NCBI GenBank assembly: GCA_050950785.1
Contig: JBMNIG010000006.1
Coordinates: 24,048 to 88,047, forward strand
Reading direction: 5' to 3'
From: JAAYOS01 sp050950785
Lineage (GTDB): Bacteria; Bacillota; Clostridia; Oscillospirales; JAAYOS01
Length of the DNA: 64,000 bases
Positions 43,781 through 53,657 of the stretch are shown here, piece after piece (within the stretch, counting starts at the first letter, position 1; each line of letters opens with the position of its first letter). The notes under the pieces were generated by a model that ran no database searches, had not been told where the DNA came from, and worked only from the letters and a program-made list of their open reading frames with translations. The translations under genes were made by a program, and so were the position numbers.

Positions 43781-45370
43781 GGCTCTTCGTCAATTGTTGG
43801 GGTAGAGCATAAGTAAAAATATGATCCGGTAGGTAACAATGATTGCTTACCGGATCTTGCTTTGTAAAACAACCATGTAATCAACCTATGAAACCATCAA
43901 GATACGCAATTGAGCAAGATTGCACGTGACAATCATCCCCGTTCCGCCTACCCATTCTGCCATCTACCTTGTTTTTCACGATAGTGGTACAGAATATTAC
44001 TCTTGGGTGGGAGGAGGGGAATAATTATGTCATTGAAAGCATACTTTAGGCAACCTGAGAATTCATTATGTGAAGGATACGATTTCTAAAGCGAGAAAAA
44101 TTTCTAACACCAAATGATATTCTCTTCAATACTTTGATTTTGTTGTTACATCCTTCTGTGAAACCGTTAGTATATCTGCAATCGAAAGCATTCAAGATAT
44201 ATTGATCCCAGTTATGTATAGCGGTAAGACTTGTCTTAAATTCAGGTAGATTCGAGAATTCGGCAAGAAGCAACCACTTAGCCAATCTTTCTTTTGCTTG
44301 CACACGATTCTCTGACCTCATAAATTCGAGAAACTTGTTCTTTAGAAAATAGGCTTCACGTAACCTTGGGGATATTTTAAGCATTTCAGTTATTTGAGCA
44401 ACTTCTTCCGGCTTAAGATACATTGGATTTTTTAATAGCAGCCGCCTGCTTCGTTTGAAGTACTTTCGTCGATAGTCAGAAAAATTCTGCTGTTCAGCCT
44501 TACGAACTTTTTCAAAATCCCAAATTACTTGCCTTACCACATGATATTTATCAATGACTATTGTTGCCTGTGGAAAGCAAGTCTTGGCTATTTCCAAATA
44601 GGATCGATTCATATCCATTACAACATACTTCACACTATTTCTTGTACTAAATGAGCTGAAATATCTTAAAAGGGCTTCCTGTTTCCTATTTGGGAGAATA
44701 TCTAACACTTTGCGTTTCTTTGTATCAGTAATAATGCATTGATACTTTTGACCACCGGCATTACCCTTAAATTCATCAATGGATAGGACTTCGGGAAGTG
44801 ATTTGCATTTGTATTCCACTAACGAAAAATATCTTGCTGCAGTTGTAGAAGATATATTATGTTCCTTTGCTATGTCCTTTATGGACTTCAAATCAGAAAA
44901 GGAGCCAATTACGTGTGCTACTAAACGGGTCGTGACTCTATGATATCTGGGTAAGAATGGGATCGTTTCAAAGAACCTCTTATTGCAATGCTTACAAACA
45001 TATCGTCTTTTCCGGATGTGAAGAACTGTTGTTTTCCCAAACGCGGCTAGATCCTTTACTTTCTGCCACCTATAATCATGAACACGTATTGTTTCAAAAC
45101 TGCATACTGGGCAAGTGTGTGCTCGTCTTTGCATCATAAAATAGATGTCGTGTTGCTTTTCATTTTCCTCAACTTTTAAGATAATTGCATCTTCCAAACC
45201 GAGTATTTTTGTTATATAATCAGTGTAGGGCATAATGTGAACCTCCTTAAATGTGGGTTTGGTCGCTTTACATTTTACAGGATTTTCACGTTATGCTCTA
45301 TATTTTTATCCAAATTTAGTGAAAAATGTTGGAGTTCTATTTCCTGAACCCCAACATTTATTATAGAACC
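43781..45370 (-). mobile_element. ISL3-type insertion sequence, copy 1
   Basis: A 1590-bp element bounded by imperfect inverted repeats: the left end starts GGCTCTTCGTC and the right end, read inward, starts GGTTCTATAAT. The first 23 bases match at 16 positions and share TGTTGGGGT. It encodes one transposase. An almost identical 1591-bp copy lies at 56788. A hairpin GATCCGGTA...TTACCGGATC (43831-43860) lies downstream of the transposase. The flanking eight bases (gaaaaata left, aaaaaaag right) do not form a clean target duplication. Confidence 0.93.
44046..45233 (-). CDS. ISL3-family transposase, copy 1
   Basis: A 395-residue transposase. The N-terminus has the ISL3 zinc finger, CPVC near residue 41 and CKHC near 85. 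A helix-turn-helix region follows (IKDIAKEHNISSTTAARYF). The DDE catalytic core shows LSIDEFKGN, VVMDMNRSYLE with IDKYHVVRQVIWD, and TEGCNNKIKVLKRISFGVRN at the end. Intact, so probably active or recently so. It differs from copy 2 at residue 67 (Lys here). AGGAGGT precedes the ATG. Confidence 0.96.
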   Translation of the reverse strand: MPYTDYITKILGLEDAIILKVEENEKQHDIYFMMQRRAHTCPVCSFETIRVHDYRWQKVKDLAAFGKTTVLHIRKRRYVCKHCNKRFFETIPFLPRYHRVTTRLVAHVIGSFSDLKSIKDIAKEHNISSTTAARYFSLVEYKCKSLPEVLSIDEFKGNAGGQKYQCIITDTKKRKVLDILPNRKQEALLRYFSSFSTRNSVKYVVMDMNRSYLEIAKTCFPQATIVIDKYHVVRQVIWDFEKVRKAEQQNFSDYRRKYFKRSRRLLLKNPMYLKPEEVAQITEMLKISPRLREAYFLKNKFLEFMRSENRVQAKERLAKWLLLAEFSNLPEFKTSLTAIHNWDQYILNAFDCRYTNGFTEGCNNKIKVLKRISFGVRNFSRFRNRILHIMNSQVA

Positions 45371-45377
45371 AAAAAAA

Positions 45378-45415
45378 GATGGACGATAAAATGATATGTC
45401 GTCCATCCTTTTTTT
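45378..45415. terminator. Bidirectional terminator at the island's left inner edge
   Basis: GATGGACGA (45378-45386) pairs with TCGTCCATC (45399-45407), flanked by A7 and T8. On the minus strand it terminates the GH39 transcript. The insertion sequence ends right at its T-run. Confidence 0.88.
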
Positions 45416-45491
45416 TATGTATGCTGCTTGCCAGAAACATGCAGAAAACACTGCTTAATTACCGTTCATAATTGATGACGGTTTTGTCACC

Positions 45492-47036
45492 TCAATAATA
45501 TATGGTTACGAGAGCGATGCCCTGCTCCGGCACTGTCAGACTGAGCCTGGCACTTGAACCGTCATAGTTGGCGGCGACAGGCTCTGCCTTGGTATAAGAC
45601 GACGCCATCAGGTCATAAATGATAGCATCCGACGGGTAATCGGGCTCTCCAAGCTCACGCCAGCGGCGAAGGGCATTGCCGTGCTCATTGTCGACGCGCT
45701 CGACTGTCGCTTTAACGAAGCCTGGCAGATTATCGACCCTGATCTCAACTTCCTCAGAGGCGATCTCCTGATGGAGCGATTGATGATTTACGACCAGTAT
45801 CTGAACGCAGCCGCTCTCCGGCTTTTTGACCGAGTATATATCAAGAGTCCCCTCTGAATATTTATGGTTATAAAGTTCGCTTCCGAGCTTATGGAGCAGC
45901 TGGAACGCGCGATAAGTCGCTTTCGGGATCCCCTGCAGGTTCAAAAGGCCGAAGCCTCCGTGGAACGGAGTGTGCGGCATTCCGCCCTCCTCGAATATAT
46001 CGGTGAATGTCCAATAGGAATATCCCTGCACAAGGCCGTGGTTATCAAGGCAGGTCTTTGCGATGAAGGATGCACCGAAAGGTCCGTCCGATTGAATTCC
46101 GGCTCCGCTGTTCCATTCGGTGTAGTATACCGGAAGGTTCCCGGCTTCCTCACGCACTTTCTTCGTCCACTTTGTCACGACGCCGCGTGGAACCTTCTGC
46201 CACTTCTGCTCCTCGCTCATCATAAAGGCTTTCATCATTTCAGCGCGCCTCTCGGGAGTGTCCTCACCCGAAAAGCTGAAGATATTCGCGCCGTCATCAC
46301 CATATGCGGCATCGCCGGGATAGTGGTGGGTGGTGATGAAGTCGAGAGGAACATCACGATCCCTGCAGTACTGAATAAGCTCCGGAACCCAGGCATTCAT
46401 CGCGGTTGCGGGTCCGCCGACTCGCAGTAGGTGGTCAACGGCCTTTACTCCCCGTGCCGCAGCCTCATACAGCTTGAAATAATCCTCCTGAGAACCTCCC
46501 CAGAAACCCATGTGAGCTTTCCGCCCTCCGAGGTTCGGCTCGTTCCACACCTCAAAGAACCACTGGCGCACCTCATCAAGTCCATAGCGCTCAACGCAGT
46601 GCGAAGCAAATTGTTCAATGAACCACTGCCATTTGCCATAATCGTCTGGTGGTGATGTATGACCCTCGTAATGAAATATTGTGCATGTGCCGGACGTGAG
46701 AGCTTTCGGCATAAACCCAAGCTCGATAAACGGCTTCATACCGATCGAAAGAAGGAAATCGAAAATGCTGTCGATGTTTGTAAAGCTCAGGGTAAACTCC
46801 TGATCGCTTCTCTCGCGCTGCATGAGGGCATTCTTGCCTGTGAGCACGCTCATGTCGTCGTCAAACAGGCCATGGAAGCGAACATACTTGAATCCCAGTT
46901 CCTTATGGCATTTCTCGAGCTGCTTTCTGTAATCCTCGCGTAAAGCAGTTGTTCCGTGACAGCTTCCCACGCACAATTCCCAATAATGCTCAAGCGGTTT
47001 TACCGAGGAGCTGCAGTCTAACTCATATATTCTCAT
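45492..47036 (-). CDS. GH39 beta-xylosidase-like glycoside hydrolase
   Basis: A 514-residue retaining glycosidase without signal peptide, so cytoplasmic. The TIM barrel (about 25-390) shows FKYVRFHGLFDDDM, the acid/base Glu166 in FFEVWNEPNLG, the HHYPGD loop and the nucleophile Glu307 in YYTEWNSG. A C-terminal beta domain (about 400-514) completes the GH39 layout. Family members cleave xylo-oligosaccharides; other beta-glycosides are possible. It lies downstream of a solute-binding lipoprotein gene on the same strand, 184 bases apart, which suggests uptake then cleavage. Confidence 0.92.
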   Translation of the reverse strand: MRIYELDCSSSVKPLEHYWELCVGSCHGTTALREDYRKQLEKCHKELGFKYVRFHGLFDDDMSVLTGKNALMQRERSDQEFTLSFTNIDSIFDFLLSIGMKPFIELGFMPKALTSGTCTIFHYEGHTSPPDDYGKWQWFIEQFASHCVERYGLDEVRQWFFEVWNEPNLGGRKAHMGFWGGSQEDYFKLYEAAARGVKAVDHLLRVGGPATAMNAWVPELIQYCRDRDVPLDFITTHHYPGDAAYGDDGANIFSFSGEDTPERRAEMMKAFMMSEEQKWQKVPRGVVTKWTKKVREEAGNLPVYYTEWNSGAGIQSDGPFGASFIAKTCLDNHGLVQGYSYWTFTDIFEEGGMPHTPFHGGFGLLNLQGIPKATYRAFQLLHKLGSELYNHKYSEGTLDIYSVKKPESGCVQILVVNHQSLHQEIASEEVEIRVDNLPGFVKATVERVDNEHGNALRRWRELGEPDYPSDAIIYDLMASSYTKAEPVAANYDGSSARLSLTVPEQGIALVTIYY

Positions 47037-47219
47037 TTTATACCTTCTTTCCTGCTGTTTTACTTATTATATCTCACATGTTTATCAACTTCAAATAAGC
47101 TTTTGCTTTTCTGAATGCAATACATCCCCGGATGCAAGCTTATCAGAATGATAGCATTCGGCTAAGCCATGCATCCATGATTTACTTCAGCATATTTAGT
47201 CCCTGTCGGACAGATATGA

Positions 47220-48885
47220 TTATCTGTTCAGATATCTGTCGAGCGCAGCCTGCTGAATCTCAATGCACCTTGCGATATTCATTGACTTTATCTGCTCAAC
47301 AAACGCGTCATACTCGGAGAGGGAGTTTTTGTCCTGTGATGAACTGAGGAATTGCTTCGGTAATAAGAGTCTCAATATCGCCATAGATTGCCGAGTACTC
47401 GGTTCCCTCTTCGGAGGTAAGTGTTACAGGAGGCATAACCCAGTCTCCGGAAGCGCTGTCGCCCCATATATCGTAAGCCGCCCACTCTTCATCGGAGACA
47501 GTCGATCTGTTGCGAGTCCAGTCATAAAACGCACCGTATCCGGAGTCCGTCAGCTGCTGCATCATGTCGCCGGGAGCAATTCCGTTCGGATCCTTCAGGA
47601 TCCTGTCGTTGAATACGGGTTTGCCATCGACAAACTCAAATGTTTCGCCCTCGATGCCGTAGTTGAGAAGCAGAGCCCCCTCTTCGCTAAAGCGATAGTC
47701 GAGCCAGCGGGCGATTTTTTCGAGCTTGTCGATATCGGTAACCGCAGTAGATACTGCTATTGCGGTGGTTCCGGTGATTTCGTTGAACCTGCGGAAGTGC
47801 GCTACATAATCCGCTGATTTTCTCGGGAAGGGCATAGCGACCATGTGGAATTCCGGGTTGCCGGACATCATCTTATACATGTTAGGCATTGTGTACATCA
47901 TATTCTCTGATGCTCCGACCTTGCCTGCCGGTATTCTGTCCATTGCAACAAAATCGGTATAAGCGGTGCGCGTATAGAACTCCTGATCTATCAGACCTTC
48001 TTTATACCACTTATTCATCATGGTGATGTATTCCTTGAATCCGGGTTCGATGAATCCGAATTTAACGGTTCCATCCTGATTGTAGAAGCCCGGATCAACA
48101 TCAAATCCGGCAGTCATGCCGTGTGAAAGAGTGCTGAATCCGGAAGCCATGATGATCAAGGGCTGCTCTACCGCGAGCTCATTTTTAAACTTTGTAAGCG
48201 CTACATAGAGCTCATCATAAGTCTGCGGAACTTCGCTAATGCCCACCTTGTCGAGCAGGTCGAGGCGGATGCCGGGGCCGACCCAGGCAGGCTCATTGCC
48301 GTTTTGAATGACATTGATGGCCGCGATGTTTCCCGAATCGGTGTGCATCTGCTTTCTGATATCGTCATTCTGATCCATGTAAGATTTGATGTTTGGCATC
48401 CACTTGTTGACAGCATCTGTCAGCTCAAGCAGCACTCCATCGGAAATTGCTTTGTCCAGGCCTCCTGAATATGCGGGCGTGCCGCCGTTCATTCCCTGGA
48501 AAATGATGTCGGTGTAATCGCCCGAGGTGACCATAAGGTTATACTGGGTAGTTGAATCGTCCATAGGCACCAGTTTGTAATCGATATGAATATTTGTGCG
48601 CTTTTCCAGCTCAATATTCGCCAGAATCTCATTTGGACTTGTGAGATAAGTAGACGTATACGGCCTCCATGCGGAGATGGTATACATCTCTTCGGCGATG
48701 GGCATTTTGTAAACATACTTATCTTCCGGCTCCTCCGGGGGCTGCTCCGGAGCCGCGCTTTGCGCCGGTTCACCTGACGGGGTTGCTGTGGGTCCGGGAG
48801 TCTTCTCGCCGCCGCAGCCTGCAAGCAGGCCGGCAACAAGCATTACTGCGCAAAGCAGTGTCAGGAAGCGTAGATACTTTTTCAT
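47220..48885 (-). pseudogene. Solute-binding lipoprotein with a frameshift near its C-terminus
   Basis: 525 codons are open from the ATG at 48885 (GGAGGAATATAA upstream) to a stop at 47308. The N-terminus is a lipoprotein signal with lipobox LLAGC, Cys24. A full-length form would need an A4 instead of the A5 run at 47326-47330. With that change the frame reads on as SLSEYDAFVEQIKSM and IEIQQAALDRYLNR to a TAA at 47220. This matches the tail of the paralogue at 49.3-50.9 kb (YDEYIINLEQ, LTIQQNALERYYAR). The protein as written loses about 35 residues and may still bind ligand. Either a real frameshift or a sequencing error. Role: sugar capture for an ABC importer whose permeases are not nearby. 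Confidence 0.85.
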
Positions 48886-48962
48886 TTATATTCCTCCAGT
48901 GATTAAGATTGTAACACCTGCGAGCTTTTTTAATTAAAGCTCTTCCAGATGCCTCTTTCAGA

Positions 48963-48985
48963 ATTATATCACCGGAGGACCTCCG
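48963..48985 (-). promoter_or_regulatory. Candidate promoter/operator of the 48.9-kb binding-protein gene
   Basis: On the minus strand a TATAAT (48963-48968) is preceded by the palindrome CGGAGG-A-CCTCCG (48973-48985), which sits where the -35 region would be. It could be the binding site of an activator or repressor. Confidence 0.45.
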
Positions 48986-49110
48986 CATGGGGTTTCAAAA
49001 CTATAGGTTTATGCTTCATTTTTATACTTTTGAATGTCATCCCTAGATATGTCTGCGCAAAAAAAGAATATCAAACACAGTAAATGCTGCTTCCAGACAT
49101 TATGCTCAAC

Positions 49111-49152
49111 AGCCGCTTCACCTCTGATTTGTCAAGGGTGAAGCGGCTCTTT
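49111..49152 (+). terminator. Strong hairpin in the divergent intergenic region
   Basis: AGCCGCTTCACC (49111-49122) pairs perfectly with GGTGAAGCGGCT (49137-49148), followed by CTTTC. It lies upstream of the promoter at 49186, so it is not in the leader of the next gene. It looks like a stranded terminator. Confidence 0.6.
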
Positions 49153-49185
49153 CAGTTTATGTTCCGAATGGCGGCAAACATGCGG

Positions 49186-49214
49186 TTGTTATGTTTACGT
49201 GTACATGATAGAAT
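49186..49214 (+). promoter_or_regulatory. Promoter of the second binding-protein gene
   Basis: TTGTTA (49186-49191), a 17-base spacer, TAGAAT (49209-49214). Confidence 0.5.
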
Positions 49215-49258
49215 AGTCTTGTCTCTACATATACAATGCGGTGGAAAGGTAGATAGTT

Positions 49259-50857
49259 TTGAGGCGAATACTTTCTTACATATATATTATCATATTCATT
49301 GCTGCCCTTCTCTCCGGATGCGGGAAATCCCGCGAGGATTCAAGCTCCGCCGGGTCTTTGCAGCCTCAGGGCGGCCAGTCTGACATGTCGTCGCTTCCGC
49401 TTGTCACCGAGCCGGTTACATTTACGTATTGGATCGAGTACTTAGGGCTTCGGTATCTGAACGAAAGCAGTTCGCTTGACGCTGCTGTTTCTTTTAGGGA
49501 ACTCGAGCGGCGGACAGGAATACACATTGAATTTATACATCCGTCCTCAGACGATCTTCAAAATGAATTTAAGCTGATGATGGCATCGAGAGATCTTCCC
49601 GATCTTGTGGCCAATCCCCTCGAAGGATACCCGGGCGGCATCGAATCCGCCATCGAGAACGGGCTGTATGTGCCTCTCAACGATTACCTTGAGGATTACG
49701 CTCCCAATTATCTTGCCTGTATCACTAAGACAGAGGAACTGATGCGGGATGCTATAACAGACAACGGCTACTATGCAGCATTCTGGCAGATAAACGATCC
49801 GGTTCAGGGCCCATGGATAGGCCCCGCTGTTCGCAAGGACTGGCTTAATGAGGCGGGATTGGATACTCCTGTTACAATCTCCGATTGGGAGACTATGCTC
49901 AGGGCATTCCGCGATCAAATCGGTTCGAAAACTCCTTATAAGCTGGACAACTCGGGTACCGATATATTCAGCAATATATTATCGGCCTTCGGAGTAGGGC
50001 GATCGTTTTACAGAATCGGCTCGTCAGTTTACTATGGTCCTTCCCAAAAAGCATACTTTGATTACCTTGATCTGATGCACGCCTGGTATGAGGAACGCCT
50101 TGTAAATCCATCATTTTACAACCAGCGCGGAATCGCTTATATAGCAAGCATGCCCGATGATGTTGGTGCTTGCAGCGTCATGTATACTTCTATCGGAAAA
50201 GGTAACAAGTATAACCGTTTTATTGACGATCCAAACGCGCATACGGCCGCTGTTCCATACCCTGTGCTTGAGCTGGGCGACAAAATACACATTCGCAGAC
50301 ATAATTTAGAGATCGCTCAGGCAAACACCTCAGTTACAACAGCATGCAGGGATATAATTACTGCTATTCGATGGCTTGACTTCGGCTATTCCGATGAGGG
50401 TGCCATGATTATAAATTTCGGGGTTGAGGGGCAGACCTTCATCTATGAGGACGGGCAGCCCCGGCTTTCACATCTGATCACCGATAACCCGGATGGGCTC
50501 TCACCGCAGGAGGCAATGTCGAAGCTGCTAATCAACAATCACGCGTCAAGATATTATTGGTGGCGGGAACTGCCGCTTGTAAGCGAGGATGGTCTTGAAG
50601 CTATCGAAGACATCTGGACAATCGCCGATACGGACTATGTCATGCCACCGGTTACACTATCGCCTAAAGAGGGAAGAGAATTTGAGAAAAAAATGGCGCA
50701 GATCGAAGCCTATGTTACCGAAATATCGGTAAAAATAATACTCGGCATCGAATCCGCAGCCATTTATGACGAATATATAATTAATTTGGAGCAGCTGGGT
50801 CTCAACGAAGTGCTGACGATCCAGCAGAACGCGCTTGAACGTTATTATGCGAGGTAG
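49259..50857 (+). CDS. Extracellular solute-binding lipoprotein
   Basis: A 532-residue lipoprotein with a signal peptide and lipobox LLSGC, Cys21. The start is a TTG at 49259 with AAAGGT about eight bases upstream. The mature part is similar to the binding protein at 47.2-48.9 kb along its length (LMMASRDLPDLVANP, VGACSVMYTSIGKG, GYSDEGAMIINFGVEGQTF, YVMPPVTLSPKEG). It probably captures oligosaccharides for an ABC importer. No permease or ATPase gene is adjacent. Its 3' end overlaps that of the converging regulator by 56 bases. Confidence 0.9.
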   Translation: MRRILSYIYIIIFIAALLSGCGKSREDSSSAGSLQPQGGQSDMSSLPLVTEPVTFTYWIEYLGLRYLNESSSLDAAVSFRELERRTGIHIEFIHPSSDDLQNEFKLMMASRDLPDLVANPLEGYPGGIESAIENGLYVPLNDYLEDYAPNYLACITKTEELMRDAITDNGYYAAFWQINDPVQGPWIGPAVRKDWLNEAGLDTPVTISDWETMLRAFRDQIGSKTPYKLDNSGTDIFSNILSAFGVGRSFYRIGSSVYYGPSQKAYFDYLDLMHAWYEERLVNPSFYNQRGIAYIASMPDDVGACSVMYTSIGKGNKYNRFIDDPNAHTAAVPYPVLELGDKIHIRRHNLEIAQANTSVTTACRDIITAIRWLDFGYSDEGAMIINFGVEGQTFIYEDGQPRLSHLITDNPDGLSPQEAMSKLLINNHASRYYWWRELPLVSEDGLEAIEDIWTIADTDYVMPPVTLSPKEGREFEKKMAQIEAYVTEISVKIILGIESAAIYDEYIINLEQLGLNEVLTIQQNALERYYAR

Positions 50858-53006
50858 TCCCGGCATACGTTTGCGGTACGGTCTTTTCCGTTTCAATCTC
50901 ATTGATACTGCTATCCTTCTTGTAGCGTTCGAAAGCCCGCCGCATTGTCAAGGTATTTGAGAAGCCTACCCTCTCCGCGACATCCTTGAGCTTCAGCCCG
51001 CTGTCGATTAGCCTTTGGGCCTCCTCAATGCGTCTCTTATGAATATACTCGAGAAGCCCGAAGCCCATCACTTCCTTAAATCTTCTGCCGATATACGCGG
51101 AGTTCATGTTGAAGCGATATGCGAAAAACGATATATTCAGTGCCTGATCGGAATAGTTCTTATCAATATAGTCACATATCTCCTGCACCCACCGGGTCTG
51201 AGAGGATCTGTCCTCCGGATCCGGTTTTGCTTCCTCCGGCTTCATGCTTTGCACCGCGGTTTTCAATCGCTTATATACTTTGATATCCGAAATATACAGC
51301 CGGTCGATCTCACTTTCGAGCTCCCTGTGTGCCTTTTCGCGAATCCTCATTTCAAGCGATTTGCGATCGTCCGAATAATCCGCGAAGTTATCATCTTCCG
51401 AGAATATGTACACCGTGTTATCATGGTCGAACATGTCAAAATGATTTACAGTCTCGACAAACACACCATGAATTTTATCCAGACCGGCGCACTCTCTGCT
51501 GACCATGGCAGACAACATAATGCCAAAATTCGTTCGAATGAAGTCTATTGATCTCTCGGCTATTTTCCGGACCCTTTCGCGCCAATCCTCACCGCTGTCT
51601 TTCAAATTCATTACACAGACGTTGTATCCCATAAACTCGGTCATATAGGCGGGAAACTCTTTACCCACGATCTCGCTTGTAACATTTGAAATGATAAGGT
51701 TGATAAGCTCAAATATGTTCTCGTCCTCGTCGGCTTTGCCATCAAAGAATACGTGACTGAAATCGTCGACCGAAATAACAAGGAGAACACATCTCCCGCC
51801 GCGCAGATCAATTTTCAGCTCGTCCAGTGACCGGTGCAGTTCTGAAGCGCGCATTGTGCTTCCGCCAAGCAGCTTAAGCAGTACATGCTCACGGGCTGCG
51901 TCCCTGTATTTGTCAAAGGATCTGTAGAGATTTTTCCTTTCGCTTATCAGATCTTCAAGCATCTTTTCCAGGCCGAGAAAGCTGAAGCCTTCCTTGCGTG
52001 AGACCGACAAGCTGTCCATGAATTTTCGCATCAGGTTGTCCATGGATGTATAGCTCTTCTTTGCAAAGTAATATGCCGCGGCAATACCGGCAAGAATTCC
52101 GAGCAGCACAAAAAATACGATAAAGGCAAGAACATGGTTCATCCGGTCCATCAGGATACTATATGGGATTCCGGTAACATATTCCCATCCGGATACTTTT
52201 GAAGCGATGCCGGATGCAAAGATGCGGCCCGAACCCAGGCCATACTCAGTACTTGCCGCTTCCCCGCCGTTATTTTGATATGTAATCCTTCTGTCAGGCC
52301 ATGTACCTGATAGCAGAATGGTATTATCCTTGTCGATGATAGCTGCAAAGCGCCCCTCTGTCTGGCTGTGCACGCTCAGCGACTCGAGAAGCGCGGATGT
52401 GTTCAGCGAAAGAAGTATGACGGTGCCTTTTTCATATTTGCCATCAAACGGAAGGGCATGGATCAGGAATGCTCTTGTGCCACCGGGCGACGGTATCAGC
52501 CGATATGTTACCGCACAGGTACTGTCAAGCAGCTTCCTTATGTCTTCATTGCTTAACTTGTATTCCTCTTTTAAATGGTTCTTTATATCTTCTTTTATAT
52601 ACAAATCGCTGACTGACATCAGGAACTCAGCTTCGGGAAAATATACATACGCCGATTTTACAATATTGCTTTTGCTCACTGCTTCCTGCAGTTCAGTCTG
52701 CAGCTGACCGATTGTGTAATAGTGGCTTCTTTCGGTAATGATCTTTTCTTCGCATAGCGTTTCAATGTTCTCACTTGTTATTATCTGCATCAGTGCAGCG
52801 TTAGCTCCGGAAAGAAGCGGCTCGATTTTATCGGATATCGCGACTACAGACTCCTCATGGGCCTTTTTTGTCTGATCCGATATGATGCCAACCGCCTGAT
52901 AATATGAGAGGCTGCTGAGGATAACGGAGATCAGTATACAGATAATATACGGAAAAATCCAATACAGCAGAGTGTTCTTCTCAAAGCGATGTCCGAAAAT
53001 CCGCAT
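50802..53006 (-). CDS. Membrane-bound AraC-type sensor-regulator
   Basis: A 734-residue protein. A transmembrane helix near residues 14-36 and another near 290-315 bracket an extracellular region of about 250 residues that fits a Cache-type sensor. The cytoplasmic part has a central region of about 300 residues (VLLKLLGGSTMRASELHRSL onward) and an AraC HTH pair at the C-terminus: ALNISFFAYRFNMNSAYIGRRFKEV and LKDVAERVGFSNTLTMRRAFERY. This layout is common beside LplA-type binding proteins and sugar hydrolases in Firmicutes. It likely controls the adjacent genes on sensing sugar outside the cell. The ATG at 53006 follows GGAGGGGGT. Confidence 0.9.
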   Translation of the reverse strand: MRIFGHRFEKNTLLYWIFPYIICILISVILSSLSYYQAVGIISDQTKKAHEESVVAISDKIEPLLSGANAALMQIITSENIETLCEEKIITERSHYYTIGQLQTELQEAVSKSNIVKSAYVYFPEAEFLMSVSDLYIKEDIKNHLKEEYKLSNEDIRKLLDSTCAVTYRLIPSPGGTRAFLIHALPFDGKYEKGTVILLSLNTSALLESLSVHSQTEGRFAAIIDKDNTILLSGTWPDRRITYQNNGGEAASTEYGLGSGRIFASGIASKVSGWEYVTGIPYSILMDRMNHVLAFIVFFVLLGILAGIAAAYYFAKKSYTSMDNLMRKFMDSLSVSRKEGFSFLGLEKMLEDLISERKNLYRSFDKYRDAAREHVLLKLLGGSTMRASELHRSLDELKIDLRGGRCVLLVISVDDFSHVFFDGKADEDENIFELINLIISNVTSEIVGKEFPAYMTEFMGYNVCVMNLKDSGEDWRERVRKIAERSIDFIRTNFGIMLSAMVSRECAGLDKIHGVFVETVNHFDMFDHDNTVYIFSEDDNFADYSDDRKSLEMRIREKAHRELESEIDRLYISDIKVYKRLKTAVQSMKPEEAKPDPEDRSSQTRWVQEICDYIDKNYSDQALNISFFAYRFNMNSAYIGRRFKEVMGFGLLEYIHKRRIEEAQRLIDSGLKLKDVAERVGFSNTLTMRRAFERYKKDSSINEIETEKTVPQTYAGTTSHNNVQARSAGSSALR

Positions 53007-53279
53007 TCCGCACCCCCTCCTTTCAGCATGCAATTCAGATGCCCGATTTTACCGCTTTTCCCGAATAAAGCGCCAGTATATACATATTACATTATATTTA
53101 TATGCATGTCCAGAAACCTTTTAGCTGTTATATGATGAGCGCTCAGGAAAAAAGACCGCGAACCGGCAAAATACCGGTTGACTCCGGAACCATGTTGGAT
53201 TATATTTATTGATATGGTACGAATTAAGTACGATTTCAAGTTGTACACATGATTGTATTCCGCAAGACTGGCGGATAAC

Positions 53280-53309
53280 TTCAACATAAGACACCTGTCT
53301 TATGTTGAA
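53280..53309. repeat. Perfect 14-bp inverted repeat with a 2-base centre
   Basis: 53280-53293 (TTCAACATAAGACA) is the exact reverse complement of 53296-53309, separated by CC. No T-run follows, so it is not a simple terminator. The 348-base stretch 53007-53354 around it has no gene. A second small dyad, AACCGG...CCGGTT, lies near 53160-53178. Confidence 0.9.
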
Positions 53310-53354
53310 ACACTTACGGTAGGTATTAGATTACCTGTCGAAAAACAAGTGCAA

Positions 53355-53571
53355 TCATCGCTCATATTCACAATGTTTTTGCCTTCTGTGCAGTACTTCC
53401 ATCTCTTTTTCTTTAGTGGTAAATTCCACGCCGGCAAAGTGTTCTGAATCAAGAATGTATTCTTCATTTCTGTATGCCTGCCGAACCTTTTCTTCGGCCT
53501 GTTGCTCATTTTCCGCCTCGATTTCGACTTTCATGCAAAGGGTTTTTTATTTCCACCTGATATGTTTTCAT
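53355..53571 (-). pseudogene. Frameshifted DpnD/PcfM-like small protein
   Basis: The ATG at 53569-53571 (AGGAGGC upstream) opens MKTYQVEIK. An A6 run at 53543-53548 then shifts the frame. With five As it would continue TLCMKVEIEAENEQQAEE and KVRQAYRNEEYILDSEHF, ending at a TGA at 53355. The pattern is that of small DpnD/PcfM-like proteins found on conjugative elements; their function is unknown. The second part could be translated alone from the ATG at 53534. Remnant of a mobile element. Confidence 0.65.
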
Positions 53572-53607
53572 AAAATAAAGCCTCCTTTCTTGATTTTTAG
53601 GCAAAAG

Positions 53608-53641
53608 AAAAAAGACGCTGATTTTTTCAACGTCTTTTTTC
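53608..53641. terminator. Bidirectional terminator in the mobile-element remnant
   Basis: AAAAAAGACG (53608-53617) pairs with CGTCTTTTTT (53631-53640). Confidence 0.82.
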
Positions 53642-53657
53642 TAAATAAAGATTTGCA

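Noticed and set aside
47308..47340. Programmed frameshift in the binding-protein gene
   Set aside because: There is no slippery heptamer with a downstream structure, and the shift would be needed for a structural lipoprotein tail, which is not a known use. Error or decay is simpler.
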